Part shown: piece by piece, positions 46,006 to 56,566 of the stretch
Position numbering within the stretch: position 1 is the stretch's first letter
Layout: each line of letters starts with the position of its first letter
NCBI GenBank assembly: GCA_016584495.1
Contig: WAID01000005.1
Location: forward strand, 434,501 to 498,500
Length of the DNA: 64,000 nucleotides
Direction of reading: 5' to 3'
Source of the DNA: Celoporthe dispersa
Lineage: Eukaryota > Ascomycota > Sordariomycetes > Diaporthales > Cryphonectriaceae
Program-made: the position numbers and the translations under genes
The notes under the pieces: generated by a model
Told to the model about the DNA's origin: nothing
The model's database searches: none
What the model saw: only the letters and a program-made list of their open reading frames with translations

Positions 46006-46026
46006 ATCTATCTATCTACTGATAAG
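46006..46026. promoter_or_regulatory. GATA-factor site cluster upstream of allantoinase
   Basis: The sequence ATCTATCTATCTACTGATAAG contains on one strand TGATAAG and on the other AGATAGATAGAT, that is, three HGATAR-type sites 130-150 bases before the allantoinase start. AreA/Gln3-type activators bind this motif in fungi; the assignment is inference. Confidence 0.5.
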
Positions 46027-46029
46027 TGT

Positions 46030-47200
46030 GCTCAGGAAGCAGATGAAGCCAGCGCACAACAGAGACAAGGAGGGCGTTGATGAGGAGGAAGAGGAAGCGG
46101 AGGGGAAGTGATTCAGAGAGAGAGAGACGACGGCACCTGCGACAACCTCACAATAAACTCGAGACCGCGTTTCCCAGCCCGCCAGTCCCACCACAAAGCC
46201 CACACACACGCCCGTGGCCCGCCCCATGGGGGGGGGGTGGGCTGTTACCGATGAGGAATCCCCCTCAATGGCAAAGTGTCGCTATCATGGGCAATCGTTA
46301 TCCTGGCTCGGGACGTCTGATCAGAGGGAAAGAGGAACGCGGGACCCAAGAAGGGATAGGGCCCAGGGGAGGACCCTGCACCTCTTATCGCAGCCGCTCA
46401 TTGGTCCATTGGATGGAGGGTGCAGGGGGTGTCGTATGTACTTGTGAGGTGTGTCTCTAGTAAAAAGAGAAGGAGATCTGGGCTAGAATTTTCAAGGGCC
46501 GGAGTAGGCGAATGGAACAGCCGACCCGATCTCTATGACTTGCTAGTCTGCGTCTTCCCGTCTCTTTGGTCAGTTTGATGTGTCGTTGCTGCCCCTTCAC
46601 CAGTTTCCATCGAGTAAGCATCGAGTAAGTTTTGTGTAATGGGTTTGGGGCGAAGTTTTGCCGGCTCTTCGGAACTCGCCGGTATCTTTACATACTCGAA
46701 GTGAGCCAGCTGTGTTTCTTCAAGTGCTTGACCTCGGCCTGCAGTTCCCGACTCAGCCGAGCGGAGGTCTCCGACTGTGCTCCTCAAGTGTGATGGCCTA
46801 GATGATAGACCGGACTGCCCTTCAGCCCTCACAGTCAGCCAGCTTTCACCAGTAGAGCAGCGTGACCTTTTTTTCCCTCTCGCTTTTTCGTCAAACTAGT
46901 ACAGTAGTTGGGCTAGGCGGTCTTGCCAAGGTAAGCCCGTTCATGGAGGTAGGAATGTGCTTCACGGTCCCCCAGCCACTGGAGCGATGCATCTTGCGGC
47001 ATTTGCGGTGGTGTCAACGGCTAGTATGTATATTTTGCCCTACAGATGGGTGGCTTTGTGTCGCCAATACTCCATTTTGGCCCAAGTTCGACCGCAGTTG
47101 ATGTGGGGAGGCCTAATCCCTCATGTCGTTTAGTCAGTGATAAATAATTTTAACAAGAGTTGCTTTGAGGACGAAGAAGAAAAAGAAAAAACAGTTCAGT
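46030..47200. other. Intergenic, no gene seen
   Basis: Allantoinase promoter, several G homopolymers (46229-46237), and sequence without recognised coding up to the rRNA fragment. Confidence 0.4.
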
Positions 47201-47204
47201 TCAA

Positions 47205-47332
47205 ATAAAGGTAAAAGTTTTCCTTGGTTTTATTTTTTTCAGTGTGAATACAAACCATGAAAGTGTGGCCTATCGATCCTTTAGTCCCTCGAGATTTGAG
47301 GCTGGAGGTGCCAGAAAAGTTACCACAGGGAT
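47205..47332 (+). rRNA. Large-subunit rRNA fragment, domain V, 5' exon
   Basis: From about 47240 the sequence follows fungal LSU rRNA closely: TCAGTGTGAATACAAACCAT, GAAAGTGTGGCCTATCGATC, CTTTAGTCCCTCG, GGTGCCAGAAAAGTTACCAC, AGGGAT. Upstream of about 47220 similarity fades. It stops at GGGAT, which corresponds to E. coli position 2449, where the intron begins. Confidence 0.9.
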
Positions 47333-47796
47333 GAAGCAGTCTTAAATTTTTTTTTTTTTCAGAACTCAAACGTCCTAGGCCGTTGTATAGGCAACTTCGG
47401 TCTAGTGCGGTATAGTCTTTATAGCACTTGGCCATATAGCCCCAAGGTAACGGGCTGCCCCTCTGGGGTCGTGCAAAACACCTGGATGCTGGAAACTCTC
47501 GTCAGGTCAACGGTACCAAGCCGGTGGGATAACGCCCCATTGGTGAAGCAGTATGCCACTGCGGGTGATAATTCGTTGAATAGAGACAATCAGCAGCTGA
47601 CTTGGCCATACTCAGGACTGTCCTCTCGGGGGCGGCTGAAAGGGTTAAGCAGTTCAACGCTCGCTAAGGTGTTGGTGGTCAATGTTTTGGCTGCTTAAAG
47701 TACGGGCTACTCCCCTGGGAGACCAGGCTGATGGGTACGGGCTGTGCAGCCCCGAGCCATCAGGGCATCAGGGTAATTCCGGTGCTGGTAGAAAGG
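47333..47796 (+). ncRNA. Group I intron at the L2449 position of LSU rRNA
   Basis: A 464-nt insert between GGGAT and AACTGGCTTG. The upstream exon ends in T (U) and the insert ends in G, the two group I boundary hallmarks. Core elements are in order: P-like CACTGCGGG (about 47567), Q-like AATCAGCAGC (about 47588), R-like GTTCAACGCTCGCTA (47652), and an S-like AAAGTACGGGCTAC (about 47697). A guide-like GTCCT at 47372-47376 can pair with GGGAT including the G-U wobble. There is no homing-endonuclease ORF. Folding has not been computed. Confidence 0.85.
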
Positions 47797-48022
47797 AACT
47801 GGCTTGTGGCGGCCAAGCGTTCATAGCGACGTCGCTTTTTGATCCTTCGATATCGGCTCTTCCTATCATACCGAAGCAGATTTCGGTAAGCGTTGGATTG
47901 TTCACCAACTAATAGGGAACGTGAGCTGGATTTAGACCGTCGTGAGACAGGTTCGTTTTACTCTGCTGGTGGCCTCATCGCATTGGTAATTCAGCATAGT
48001 ACCCTAATAATACGAGAGCAAC
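47797..48022 (+). rRNA. Large-subunit rRNA fragment, domains V-VI, 3' exon, diverged
   Basis: It continues LSU after position 2449: AACTGGCTTGTGGCGGCCAA, GCGTTCATAGCGACGTCGCT, ATCATACCGAAGCAGA, AACGTGAGCTGG, GACCGTCGTGAGACAGGTT. After about 47965 it drifts from the consensus, and the sarcin-ricin loop (AGTACGAGAGGA in functional LSU) reads AATACGAGAGCA. A non-functional copy. Confidence 0.85.
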
Positions 48023-48023
48023 A

Positions 48024-48098
48024 AGTCCTGACGTGCAGATCGATCGCCAGATATGAGCATGGGGGCGAAAGACTAATAATTGAACTGTTGGTGCTGCT
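48024..48098 (+). rRNA. Large-subunit rRNA fragment from domain II, out of order
   Basis: CCTGACGTGCAGATCGATCG and ATGGGGGCGAAAGACTAAT match LSU near E. coli 740-800, which lies far 5' of the preceding fragment in a real rRNA gene. The pieces are therefore rearranged: a scrambled rDNA pseudogene. Confidence 0.75.
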
Positions 48099-48576
48099 AG
48101 GCAGACAAGAGTCTGGTCGCGATACACTGCCACAGCGTGCTTTTTCACATGAGCAAGTATCTCCACAAGTTGGTGGTGAGAGAAAGACGTAAGTCCAGAA
48201 TAACCCTTTAGCTCTGGCATGATGTGTTTCGGCAAGTTGGATCTCTTTGGCATCCGTCCCTCCTACATCACCTACAGGTCATCACATCGTACAAGGACAT
48301 TGGTTGGACATTCTGCTAACCACATCATAAAAAGACATCATACACAAGACACGTACACACGTGCAATTTCATTTCCTACTGACTTGATATCAAACGCATC
48401 GATTTCTCCTCTCCACCCTCGAACACAGTCTGTGAGACATTGCGGGCCATCGTCCTGCGTTCCTCGCACCCAATACAGAAATTGCTGCAGACGATTGCCA
48501 GCCAACGCACCGGACTCCACTCTTCCACAAAACAAAGCTGCAAATAATGAAGCGCGCCGTCCCCAGCCATCCTGGT
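48099..48576. other. Intergenic, Argonaute 3' flank
   Basis: No gene recognised. Confidence 0.4.
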
Positions 48577-51500
48577 TTAGATGTAGAACATGGTGTTCCT
48601 GAGATTCTTGTGGATGACCACGCTGGACTTGACGTCGTCGGCCTGGCCAGACGAGCTCCCGGCCACGGTGCTCGCCTCGTCAGAGGCGCCCTCGAACAGA
48701 TCAGCCATGTAGCGGCGGGCGCGCTCGCACAGGATGTCGGCGTGGTACGCGGGGGTACAGATGCTGACGGCCTTGGTGGCGCGGCTGTACGAGTAGCACA
48801 GGGCCTGGGTCATGCGCTCGAGCTCGTTTGCGACGGCCGAGGGGTCCCGCTGGGTGGTGCCCAGCTTCTGGGCGCGGGCGCGGAAGATCTCGTCCAGGAC
48901 GACGACGTAGTGGGCGGGGCGGCCGGTGCCCTGGATCACGGCGTGGCTCTGCAGGTAGAAGTCCCAGAAGCTCTCCTCGGTGACGCCGCGGTCGACGACG
49001 GTGCCAGGCTTGCAGTTGCCGCCGCGGTCCATGTCCTTGGTCTGGGTCGGGTAGAAGCGCGTGTGGTGGCGCTTGCCGACGATGATGACGGTGATGCGGG
49101 GCTGGGGCTGGTTGGCAGGGTAGGTCTCCCTGCAGGCGGCGCGGAGCAGGGGGACCTCCTCGTCGAGGACGAGCTGGTACTGGCCCTCGGACACGCCGTC
49201 GCGGTAGACGAGGATGTTCTCGGGGTAGCGGGCGTGGCGGCCGAGGCTCAGCCAGTTCTTGAGGTGCTGCTTGAGCATCTCGGTCAGGTCGCTGACCATC
49301 TCTGTGCGGGCCTTCTTCTGGATGCTGAGGATGCCTGGCCACTGTCCCAGGTGTTGGTCGATAGAAGCCACCATGCCTGCGACGGAAGGCGCATCGGACC
49401 TAGATCCTGGCGACGGGTGGGTGACGTCGATGCCGACGAGCATGGTCTTGTCCTCGTTGATGAAGGACAGGCGCGAAGGGTCGACGGACTGGTTGTTCCC
49501 TCCTAGCTTGAGGTTGAACTTGAGGGCCACGTTGGAAAAGTACTGGTCCTGGCCGGCTGTGAACTTTTGGCCGACCACACAGATGGTGTGGATGCCATAT
49601 TTCACGTCGCCCAGCGTCTTGACCCAGTTGTACAGCTCCGTGTTGTCGCTCTTGTCGCGGCCGGGCAGGACGACCAGCAGGAGGTCGATCAGGTGGGACG
49701 ACGCAGACTGGAAGATCTGTTCGAGGTTTGGGTCACTGGGGTACCGCATGTTGACCTGCTTACCCGTGAGGGGCTGGCTCCGGACCGTCACGCCGTTCTT
49801 CTTGAGGGCGGCAGCAAACTTGTTGACCGTTGTGATCAGATCGTTCTGGTTATAGCGAGGATGGTGCTGGGACTGACCGTCCACGAGGGAGATCCACGTC
49901 CAGGTCTTGAGCTCGCCCGGCTTGTTGAACTGGTTGTTCTCCATGTTCCAGCTCCCGTTGAAGACTGCAGCTGCCTTGCTGCTGGGTTTACCTCCGGGCT
50001 TTATGTCCTTATAGAAGACCTTGGGCTCGGGTAGGAGCCTGGCTGGAACAGTGATGAGGCTGTTTCCGATCTTGAGGCCGAATTTGCCCTATTTGGTACT
50101 GTCAGTATATTCTTTTTTCTTCTTCTTTTTTTTTTTACCGTGCCGAGAGAGACTCTTACCAAAAGCTCATTCGTCTCCTTCGATAGACCAGCTGTCGCGA
50201 GGCCGTCCTTGACAATCGACTCGGCATTCATCCAAGGTCCACGAACCGCAAACCGGATCATATTCCTGGTCTGGTCGCTGCTCAGCTTCGCCATGGCATT
50301 CTGACCCGGCACCACGACGCAGACCTCAGCGGGAAAGTATGACGGCTTCTCCTCGGTGCCAACATTGACGACAGGCAGATTAGCATCAGGCGCGATGCCG
50401 TAGTTTTGCTGGAAGTGGTCAAAGACAGAGATGTAACGGCCAGGTCCAGCACCAGAAGCAGGCTGGGGTCTAGGGGCAGTGCTCTTAGCCTTGCCCTTGC
50501 CCTTGCCCTTCTTCTGAGGTGTGCTCTTAGCAGGCTCCGCACCAGGCACGGCGGAAGAGGAGGAAGACTGAGGCTTGTCTTCAAGCCAGAACTCGACATT
50601 CTTGGGTCCAGCACCGAACTGGCTGACCTTGGGGGGTGGTCTGACTTGCGGCCGTCAGTCTTCTTAGCCAGGGCGGCAATCGTTCTCACACGGTACACAA
50701 CCTCTCCCTTCTTATTTTTCTTCTCACGGAGGTGAGTGACGCGAACGCGAACGCGCTTTAGAATTTCTCGAGAGAGCGCATGCTCCTCTCGTTGGGATGA
50801 ACGCCATATGCGCGCATTAGACTCTTCAATTCGCCCTCCTGGACGAAGGCGCCGTGGCTGACGTTGATGTTGACAAGAATGCGGTTCGTGGCGGCGCGAA
50901 CGCTGGTGAAGAAGCCACGGATGGCCGTGAGGCCGCGGCCGAGATCGTCCATGTTCTGTCCACCAGCCGTGTTCATCATCGAGAAGGTCTTGCTGCCGCC
51001 GATGGTGGCGAGATTGTTTGTCGACTTTGCATAGTGTTTTAGGAAGATATTGAGGGCCTGGATCATCTCGAGCTTACTGTCGTACTGGAGGCCGTCGGCC
51101 GGGTTGGTGGACGTGAGGTAAGACATCAGGTCGCTGACAGTCAAGGTCTTGGTGAAGGCAAACTCGATCTTGTACTGGACGGCGCCCTGCTTGGGCTCGT
51201 CCTCTCCCTCGGCTTTGTAGGTGACCGTGATTGTTCCCTCGGCGGGCTCGAGCTCGGCGCGGGAGATGAAGGTGGCCTTGAAGTCAGTGACGATATCGTT
51301 GCGGTACTTCTCAAGCTCTGGAGACTCGTTGAGCATGAGACGGACGACCTGGGCGCGCTTCTTGCCAGCAACATCGGGGGTGATCTTGTTGACGGCGTAC
51401 GAGTACAGGACCAGGGAGGAATCAGGGACCATCTGGACATAGTTGGCGTACACGGTGAAACGCAGCGCCAATGGGGCCGTGCCGTATCCTGGGCGGGGAG

Positions 51501-51909
51501 GCATGGTGTTGTCGCCGTCCAGGCTCATGGCGTCGAGGCGGGACGCGATATCGGCATTCTTACGTGCCTGCTGGCGAGCATTCTCGACCCGCTCGACAAT
51601 GTCGTCAGGGACTGGGACGCCGCCCTGGGGACTGGACGTGGTGAAGGGTCAGCCTGCCAGGCACTGTACGAAGGATTGTCCTGAGTGGATCGGATAAGAG
51701 GCATGGGGAGGGCACGAGACTCACGAGTAGACCTGTGCAGGAGGCCTGCCACCTCGAGCCCCTCCACCGCCTCGGCCACCACGACCTCCGCCGCCACGGA
51801 AGCCACCATGGTCAAAGCCACCGCGACCTCCCTGGGGAGGGAACGCGCCGCCGCCGCCACCACCACGGCCCCGACCTCGTCCACCTCCACCACCACGACG
51901 CTCAGCCAT
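48577..51909 (-). CDS. Argonaute, small-RNA-guided silencing effector
   Basis: Exons 51725-51909, 50160-51631 and 48577-50088 (introns GTGAGT...CCAG and GTAAGA...ATAG) give about 1,056 aa after two one-base corrections. Order: Gly/Arg-rich tail (residues 1-58), N domain (YAVNKITPD, KRAQVVRLML), linker 1 (NRILVNINVSHGAF), PAZ (LPVVNVGTEEKPSYFPAEVC), MID, PIWI. The catalytic tetrad D-E-D-H is complete: VGIDVTHPSPG, TEMVSDLTEML, YRDGVSEGQY, AYHADIL. The canonical end TMFYI is present, so a slicer. Corrections: a missing C before the stop at 50758-50760 (EKF/LKRVRVRVTHL) and one base too few in the G6 run 50631-50636 (HPPKVSQFGAGPKNVEFW). Everything else is intact, which favours assembly error. 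Likely cytoplasmic; QDE-2-like. Confidence 0.92.
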
Positions 51910-53623
51910 TCTTGGTACTTTTCCTCAGAAACAAACAGGCACTCGACGCTACGTAGTTTTAAGTCAGTCAAGGATGACAGTGAAGACGACGACATGGGAT
52001 AGAGTACTCTTGAGCTGAGTGGGGCAGACCAGACGACAGAAGTGATGGCCTCAAAATATTTACAGGCAGACGCGACAAGCAACTCAGTTGAAAGAGCAGG
52101 ACTGTGTCAACCAGAATCTTTGCTGCCTCTCTATGGCTCTAGATCTGCAGTGCTTGGGGGAAACTGAAGATGAAAGAAAGGAGTGCGCAGGAAATGGGTA
52201 GAGGATGTGATGGGAGAGCAAGCGGGGAAGCATGTAAGGGAGGTCAGCGCAGAGGACTCACAGCAGCTTGGAATGAGAGATGTGCTCTAGCAGATTGTCA
52301 GCATCTTCTAGATGCCAGATGGGACTCAGAACAGATGCAAACAGGTCGTGCAGGAGATGTCTGAGGAACAGCAGATGGAAACAGTGACGAGGGCTGAGGA
52401 GATAATGTTTGGTTTGTGGTCAGTCGTCGCGTTGCTTTCTTGGGAGTTGAGGGTGCCAGTTCCCCCAGAGACAGGGGTCTTAGAAGGTACTGCTGCGGGT
52501 GGATCCAAGGGCAGGGTGTCAGTGTGTGGGGTCTCCCTTCTTCCCCAGAGGCTGATGTGTCTTGGGTGTCTTGAGGCAGTGATGCAGTTGGAGAGGAAGG
52601 GAGGCGAATGAGGTTGACGCTGGCTGGGATGAGGGCAGTAAATACCTTTTTTTTTGAGGGGGAGGTTGCACCGCGCCAGCCCCGAGAGCCAAGGAGAAAA
52701 GGTAATGCAGCTGGAGCCAGGCGTGTGTGATTGCAGGTCTGGGTCTGCCTGCTTTTCAGCTGCACGGGATGCTGCAAGAGGCCTGACACTACCACCCCTG
52801 TGTCTTGTTTTGGGAACCTTTAAGAGAGGTGGCGTTTAAGTGGAGCCACGTGTGGTATGCAGACACGAGAAAAGGCATGTCAAGGGAACAAAAGATGCAT
52901 GCAACTGCGTGTGCACTCTTGACCGCCTCTGGTCATTCTGTGACCAAGCCTACCTGTGGTATGACATGATGAGATCATGCAAGAGTAAATGTATTTTGGC
53001 GATGCTGTCTTACTGTTGGTACAGCTGTGCAGTTGCTGCATACACATACACACACACACACAAACACGCAGACACACAGGCACACAGACACACCAAAGTT
53101 GGTAAGTACCAGATTGAAAGCAGGTACAGAATAATCATCATTTCTCAGTACTGAATAGGGGACATCATGTCCAACATACCCTGTTGATGGGTTGTCATGG
53201 AAACAGTGATGCCATTTGCATCAGTGCCACCTCATAGGCAGTGTAATTTTCCCCTGTCCAGGCTAAAGGAAAAGAAAAACAAACATTGAACATGTGGTCC
53301 ATGGTACAAACACAAGAGAAAGGGAAGGGTCTTTTCAATACACAAAGTCAGCGCCATTTGAATCTGTAGTGAAAATGAAGCGAGGGATGAGTGAGGTCAA
53401 TGTCAGGTTTACTTGTAGTTTAAGTACTTGCCAGGGAAATGTTAGGGGGTTTTCTGCCCCACTTTTCAACACTGCGCAGGGGCCAGCATTGCATACAGGG
53501 AAAGCGTCACTGTGCAGCAGCATCATCCAGGTGGACCTCTGACAACTTCCTCAACAAGTCCTCCTCATCACACATGCTCCAGTCCCAACCAAGGAATACA
53601 CAAAGCGAGAGGCTCAGAGAAAC
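51910..53623. other. Intergenic with CA-rich tract
   Basis: Argonaute promoter and upstream region of the DUF218 gene. A CA-rich microsatellite with AGACA interruptions lies at about 53038-53092. No gene recognised. Confidence 0.45.
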
Positions 53624-54382
53624 ATGACAGCCTCACCCTCACTGCAGCAGCCCTCTCGGGTCACCGATGATGCAAGCCTCATCTACAGCTACCACCAAAT
53701 GCGCATGCCCCTCCCCACAGCAGGCGCAGATGCCATCTTCTGCCTCTGCAGCCTCGACCTGCGCGTTGCCCAGCGTGCTTCCCAGCTGTTCCTCGAGGGG
53801 CTCGGCCAGTGGCTGATCTTCTCTGGGGGCTCAGGCAGGCTGACCGCCGGCCGACCACAGTTTCGCGACGATCCCGAGGCTGCCGTCTTTGCGCGCGTCG
53901 CGAAGGACATGGGCGTGCCCGAGGACCGCATCATCATCGAGCCGAAGTCGACGAATACCGGTGAGAATGTGCGGTTTACGTATGAGCTGCTCAGGGCGAG
54001 GGGCCTGCTCCCGGGAGGGGATGGGTCTGCCGGGCCAGGTATACGGTCCTTTATCCTGGTGCAGAAGCCGTACATGGAGAGGAGGACCTTTGCGACGTTC
54101 ATGAGGCAGTGGCCCGGGATGACTACTGTCGGGGGCGGTGACGGCCAAGGGGCAGCAAGTAAGAGGCCTGTATTCACTGTCACGTCTCCCCAGCTGGGTT
54201 TTGCAGACTACCCAGACGAGAACAACCCGCGGGATCTGGTCATCAACATCATGGTCGGGGACCTCATCAGGATCCGAGAGTACCCCGCCAGGGGTTACCA
54301 GATAGACCAGCGTATCCCCGCGGATGTATGGGAGGCAGGACAGAGGCTGATCGCAGCTGGGTTCGACGGGCATCTCCCGTGA
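53624..54382 (+). CDS. DUF218 (YdcF/SanA-like) protein
   Basis: An intact, intron-free 252-aa protein. The family pattern is present: AIFCLCSLDLRVAQRA, then WLIFSGGSGRLTAG (family FSGG), GVPEDRIIIEPKSTNTGEN (family E..S.nT.EN, residues about 101-119), and a later FILVQKPYMERR. Bacterial members include YdcF, which binds S-adenosylmethionine, and envelope proteins SanA and ElyC. Fungal members are short, soluble and of unknown function. It is convergent with the GH43 gene, 19 bases apart, so transcripts probably overlap at the 3' ends. Confidence 0.85.
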   Translation: MTASPSLQQPSRVTDDASLIYSYHQMRMPLPTAGADAIFCLCSLDLRVAQRASQLFLEGLGQWLIFSGGSGRLTAGRPQFRDDPEAAVFARVAKDMGVPEDRIIIEPKSTNTGENVRFTYELLRARGLLPGGDGSAGPGIRSFILVQKPYMERRTFATFMRQWPGMTTVGGGDGQGAASKRPVFTVTSPQLGFADYPDENNPRDLVINIMVGDLIRIREYPARGYQIDQRIPADVWEAGQRLIAAGFDGHLP

Positions 54383-54401
54383 AGCGGCCCCCGTCCTCCC
54401 C

Positions 54402-56158
54402 TCACACCTCCTCATACCGGTCAGACTCATGCCTGACGGGGCGATACACAAAGCCATCAAACCTCGCCTCCTTGGCCGTCCCGTTCAGATCCGAGCACGC
54501 AACCCCGACAAAGGCCCCTGTGAAGCTTCCATGCGCCTGGTGGCCACCACACTCGTCAGAGAGGATACTGGCGTCGTACACGGGCCCGATCTTCTGCAGC
54601 GCACCGTCGCCCTGGCCCTCCATGGCATACGAGAACTGCAGCTCCGAGCCGCGGATGGTGAGCGCCAGCCTGACCCTGCCCTCGTTGGGGATCTTGACGG
54701 GCTCGAGGAGGGGCTGCTCCTGCAGACAGCCCTCTGGCCATGACACGTCCGAGACCATGAGCAGCAGCTCCCTCTGCCCGTCCGAGCCCGCAGAGACGGC
54801 CAGGTAGTAGAAGTTGTACCGGCAGTAGTACGCCGTCAGCCCCGCAAACTGCCTCTCGTCCTCGGGGTGGAAATCCACCACGGTCTCGGCGTCATACGAG
54901 AAGTGCGTCTGCCGCCTGGCCACGAGCGCCTGCTCGAACCACGACCCGATCGTCTCCCTCCCGTACAGCACGAGCTGGTCCCCGCCCTCGCCCCCGCCGA
55001 CCCTGAAGATGCGCTCCGGCTCGGGCGTGCGCAGCCACTGGAAGTCCTCGTGCAGCGGGCCCGGCCCAAACGTGTACCTCATCTCGGCCCAGTACCGGTC
55101 CTCGTCTCTGGTGCCGGGCACGTCCACCCGCAGGCTCGGCACCGGGCCGTCCTTGACGTACAGCCACCCATCGTCCCCCCAGCGGCACTCCTGGATGCTC
55201 GTCTCCCGGCCCAGCACGCACCGCCTGTGCTCGGTCGTGGGCCGCCCGCACAGGTGCACGAGATACGTCCTCCCGTCCGGCGTGTCGACGATGTCACCAT
55301 GCCCGGCCTTCTGGATCGCCGCCTCGGGTGCGTCCTTGCTCGTGAGGATGTGCTTCTGCGGGTGCACCTCGTACGGGCCCCAGATATCCCTCGACCGCGC
55401 GAGGGTGCACGCGTGCTCATATGACGTGCCCCCCTCCGCCGTCAGCAGGTAATACCAGCCCCCACGCCGGTACAGGTGCGGGCCCTCGACCAGCGCCAGC
55501 TCCGTGCCCGGGAAGATGGTCTTCCTGGGCCCCACGAGCCTCCCCCCGGCAGCATCATACTCCTGCAGCACGATGCCCGCAAAGGCGCTGTCGCCGAGCA
55601 GGCCTCCCCGCCGCCTGTGATCCCAGAGCATATTGAGGAACCACTTGCGGCCCGTGTCCGGGTCGTGGAACAGGCTGGGGTCGAAGCCGCTGCTGTTGGC
55701 GTAGACGGGGTCCGACCAGGGGCCCTCGATGCGCTCGGCAGTGACGATATAATTATGCGCATCCTTGAACGAGCCGTCTTTGCGCTTGACGTCCGTGTAC
55801 ACCAGGTAGAACCTGCTGCCGTCGTGCGTCAGGCAAGGGGCCCACACGCCGCAGCTGTCCGGGTCGCCGCGCATGTCGAGCTGGGACCTGCGGCTGAGGG
55901 GTCGACACGCGAGGGTCCAGTTGGCGAGGTCGGTCGAGTGGTCTGCCGACGCGGTCAGTACACAACCATGTCATCCACCCTCTCCTCCCCCCCCCCCTTC
56001 CCTCTCATCAATATTACTAGGGATACACATCACATACGGATCTGCACGCCGGGATACCACTCAAAGGTGCTGTTGGCGATGTAGTAGTCATTGCCGACAC
56101 GGACGATGGAGGGGTCGGCATTGAAGCCGGGCAGGATGGGGTTGAGTATCTTGGGCAT
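54402..56158 (-). CDS. Glycoside hydrolase family 43 (beta-xylosidase / alpha-L-arabinofuranosidase type)
   Basis: Exons 56038-56158 and 54402-55942 (95-nt intron GTATGT...GGCAG) encode 553 aa. The five-bladed propeller motifs are visible: catalytic base Asp in PGFNADPSIVRVG (about residue 15), the pKa-setting Asp in SSGFDPSLFHD, and the acid Glu in LALVEGPHLY. WYPGVQIHHSTDLANW and the C-terminal beta-sandwich (about residues 350-550, GLTAYYCRYNFYYLAV) point to the xylosidase-like subfamily with a C-terminal domain. No signal peptide is seen, so it is probably cytosolic, acting on short xylo-oligosaccharides taken up from hemicellulose. Exact specificity cannot be read from sequence. Confidence 0.92.
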
Positions 56159-56566
56159 CTTGTTGTCTTTTTTTGTTTTTGTTTTTGTTTCCTTCCAAAG
56201 TGGTTCTGGTTCGTGAAGGAGAGGGAGTGAGAGAGAAAGAAAGAGAACAAGACAGAGACTGCTTAGGCAAGGAAAGCCTCGCTACAATACCATCTGTAGG
56301 AGATCCAGATATTAAAGTACGAAACCAAAACCGGGAGACGCCATCCAAATGCATATAAAAAAAAAAATAAGCGTACTGATGAACAACTAACAGTGGATCA
56401 CCCTGGAGGAGAAGCCGGAACTAAAGCAGTCGCATGAATTCATCCACGCACTTTACCCGGCGGCTCTTTCGCCTTGGGCCGGGGCTCACTCGCCCGAAGT
56501 CGGGTCAACTTTTTTGTCTTTGTTTGGAATGTGCTCCTCCGCTGCAGCAGAAGTGGAGGAGGATTA
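56159..56566. other. Intergenic, GH43 upstream region
   Basis: Thymine-rich leader beside the GH43 start (56165-56190). No other feature. Confidence 0.4.

Noticed and set aside
47405..47912. Open frames of 76-97 codons across 47.4-47.9 kb
   Set aside because: They fall inside the group I intron and LSU rRNA sequence and are chance reading frames.
48547..49506. 319-codon plus-strand open frame opposite Argonaute
   Set aside because: Shadow of the PIWI coding strand; low-complexity Gly/Leu/Val/Asp composition without any domain.
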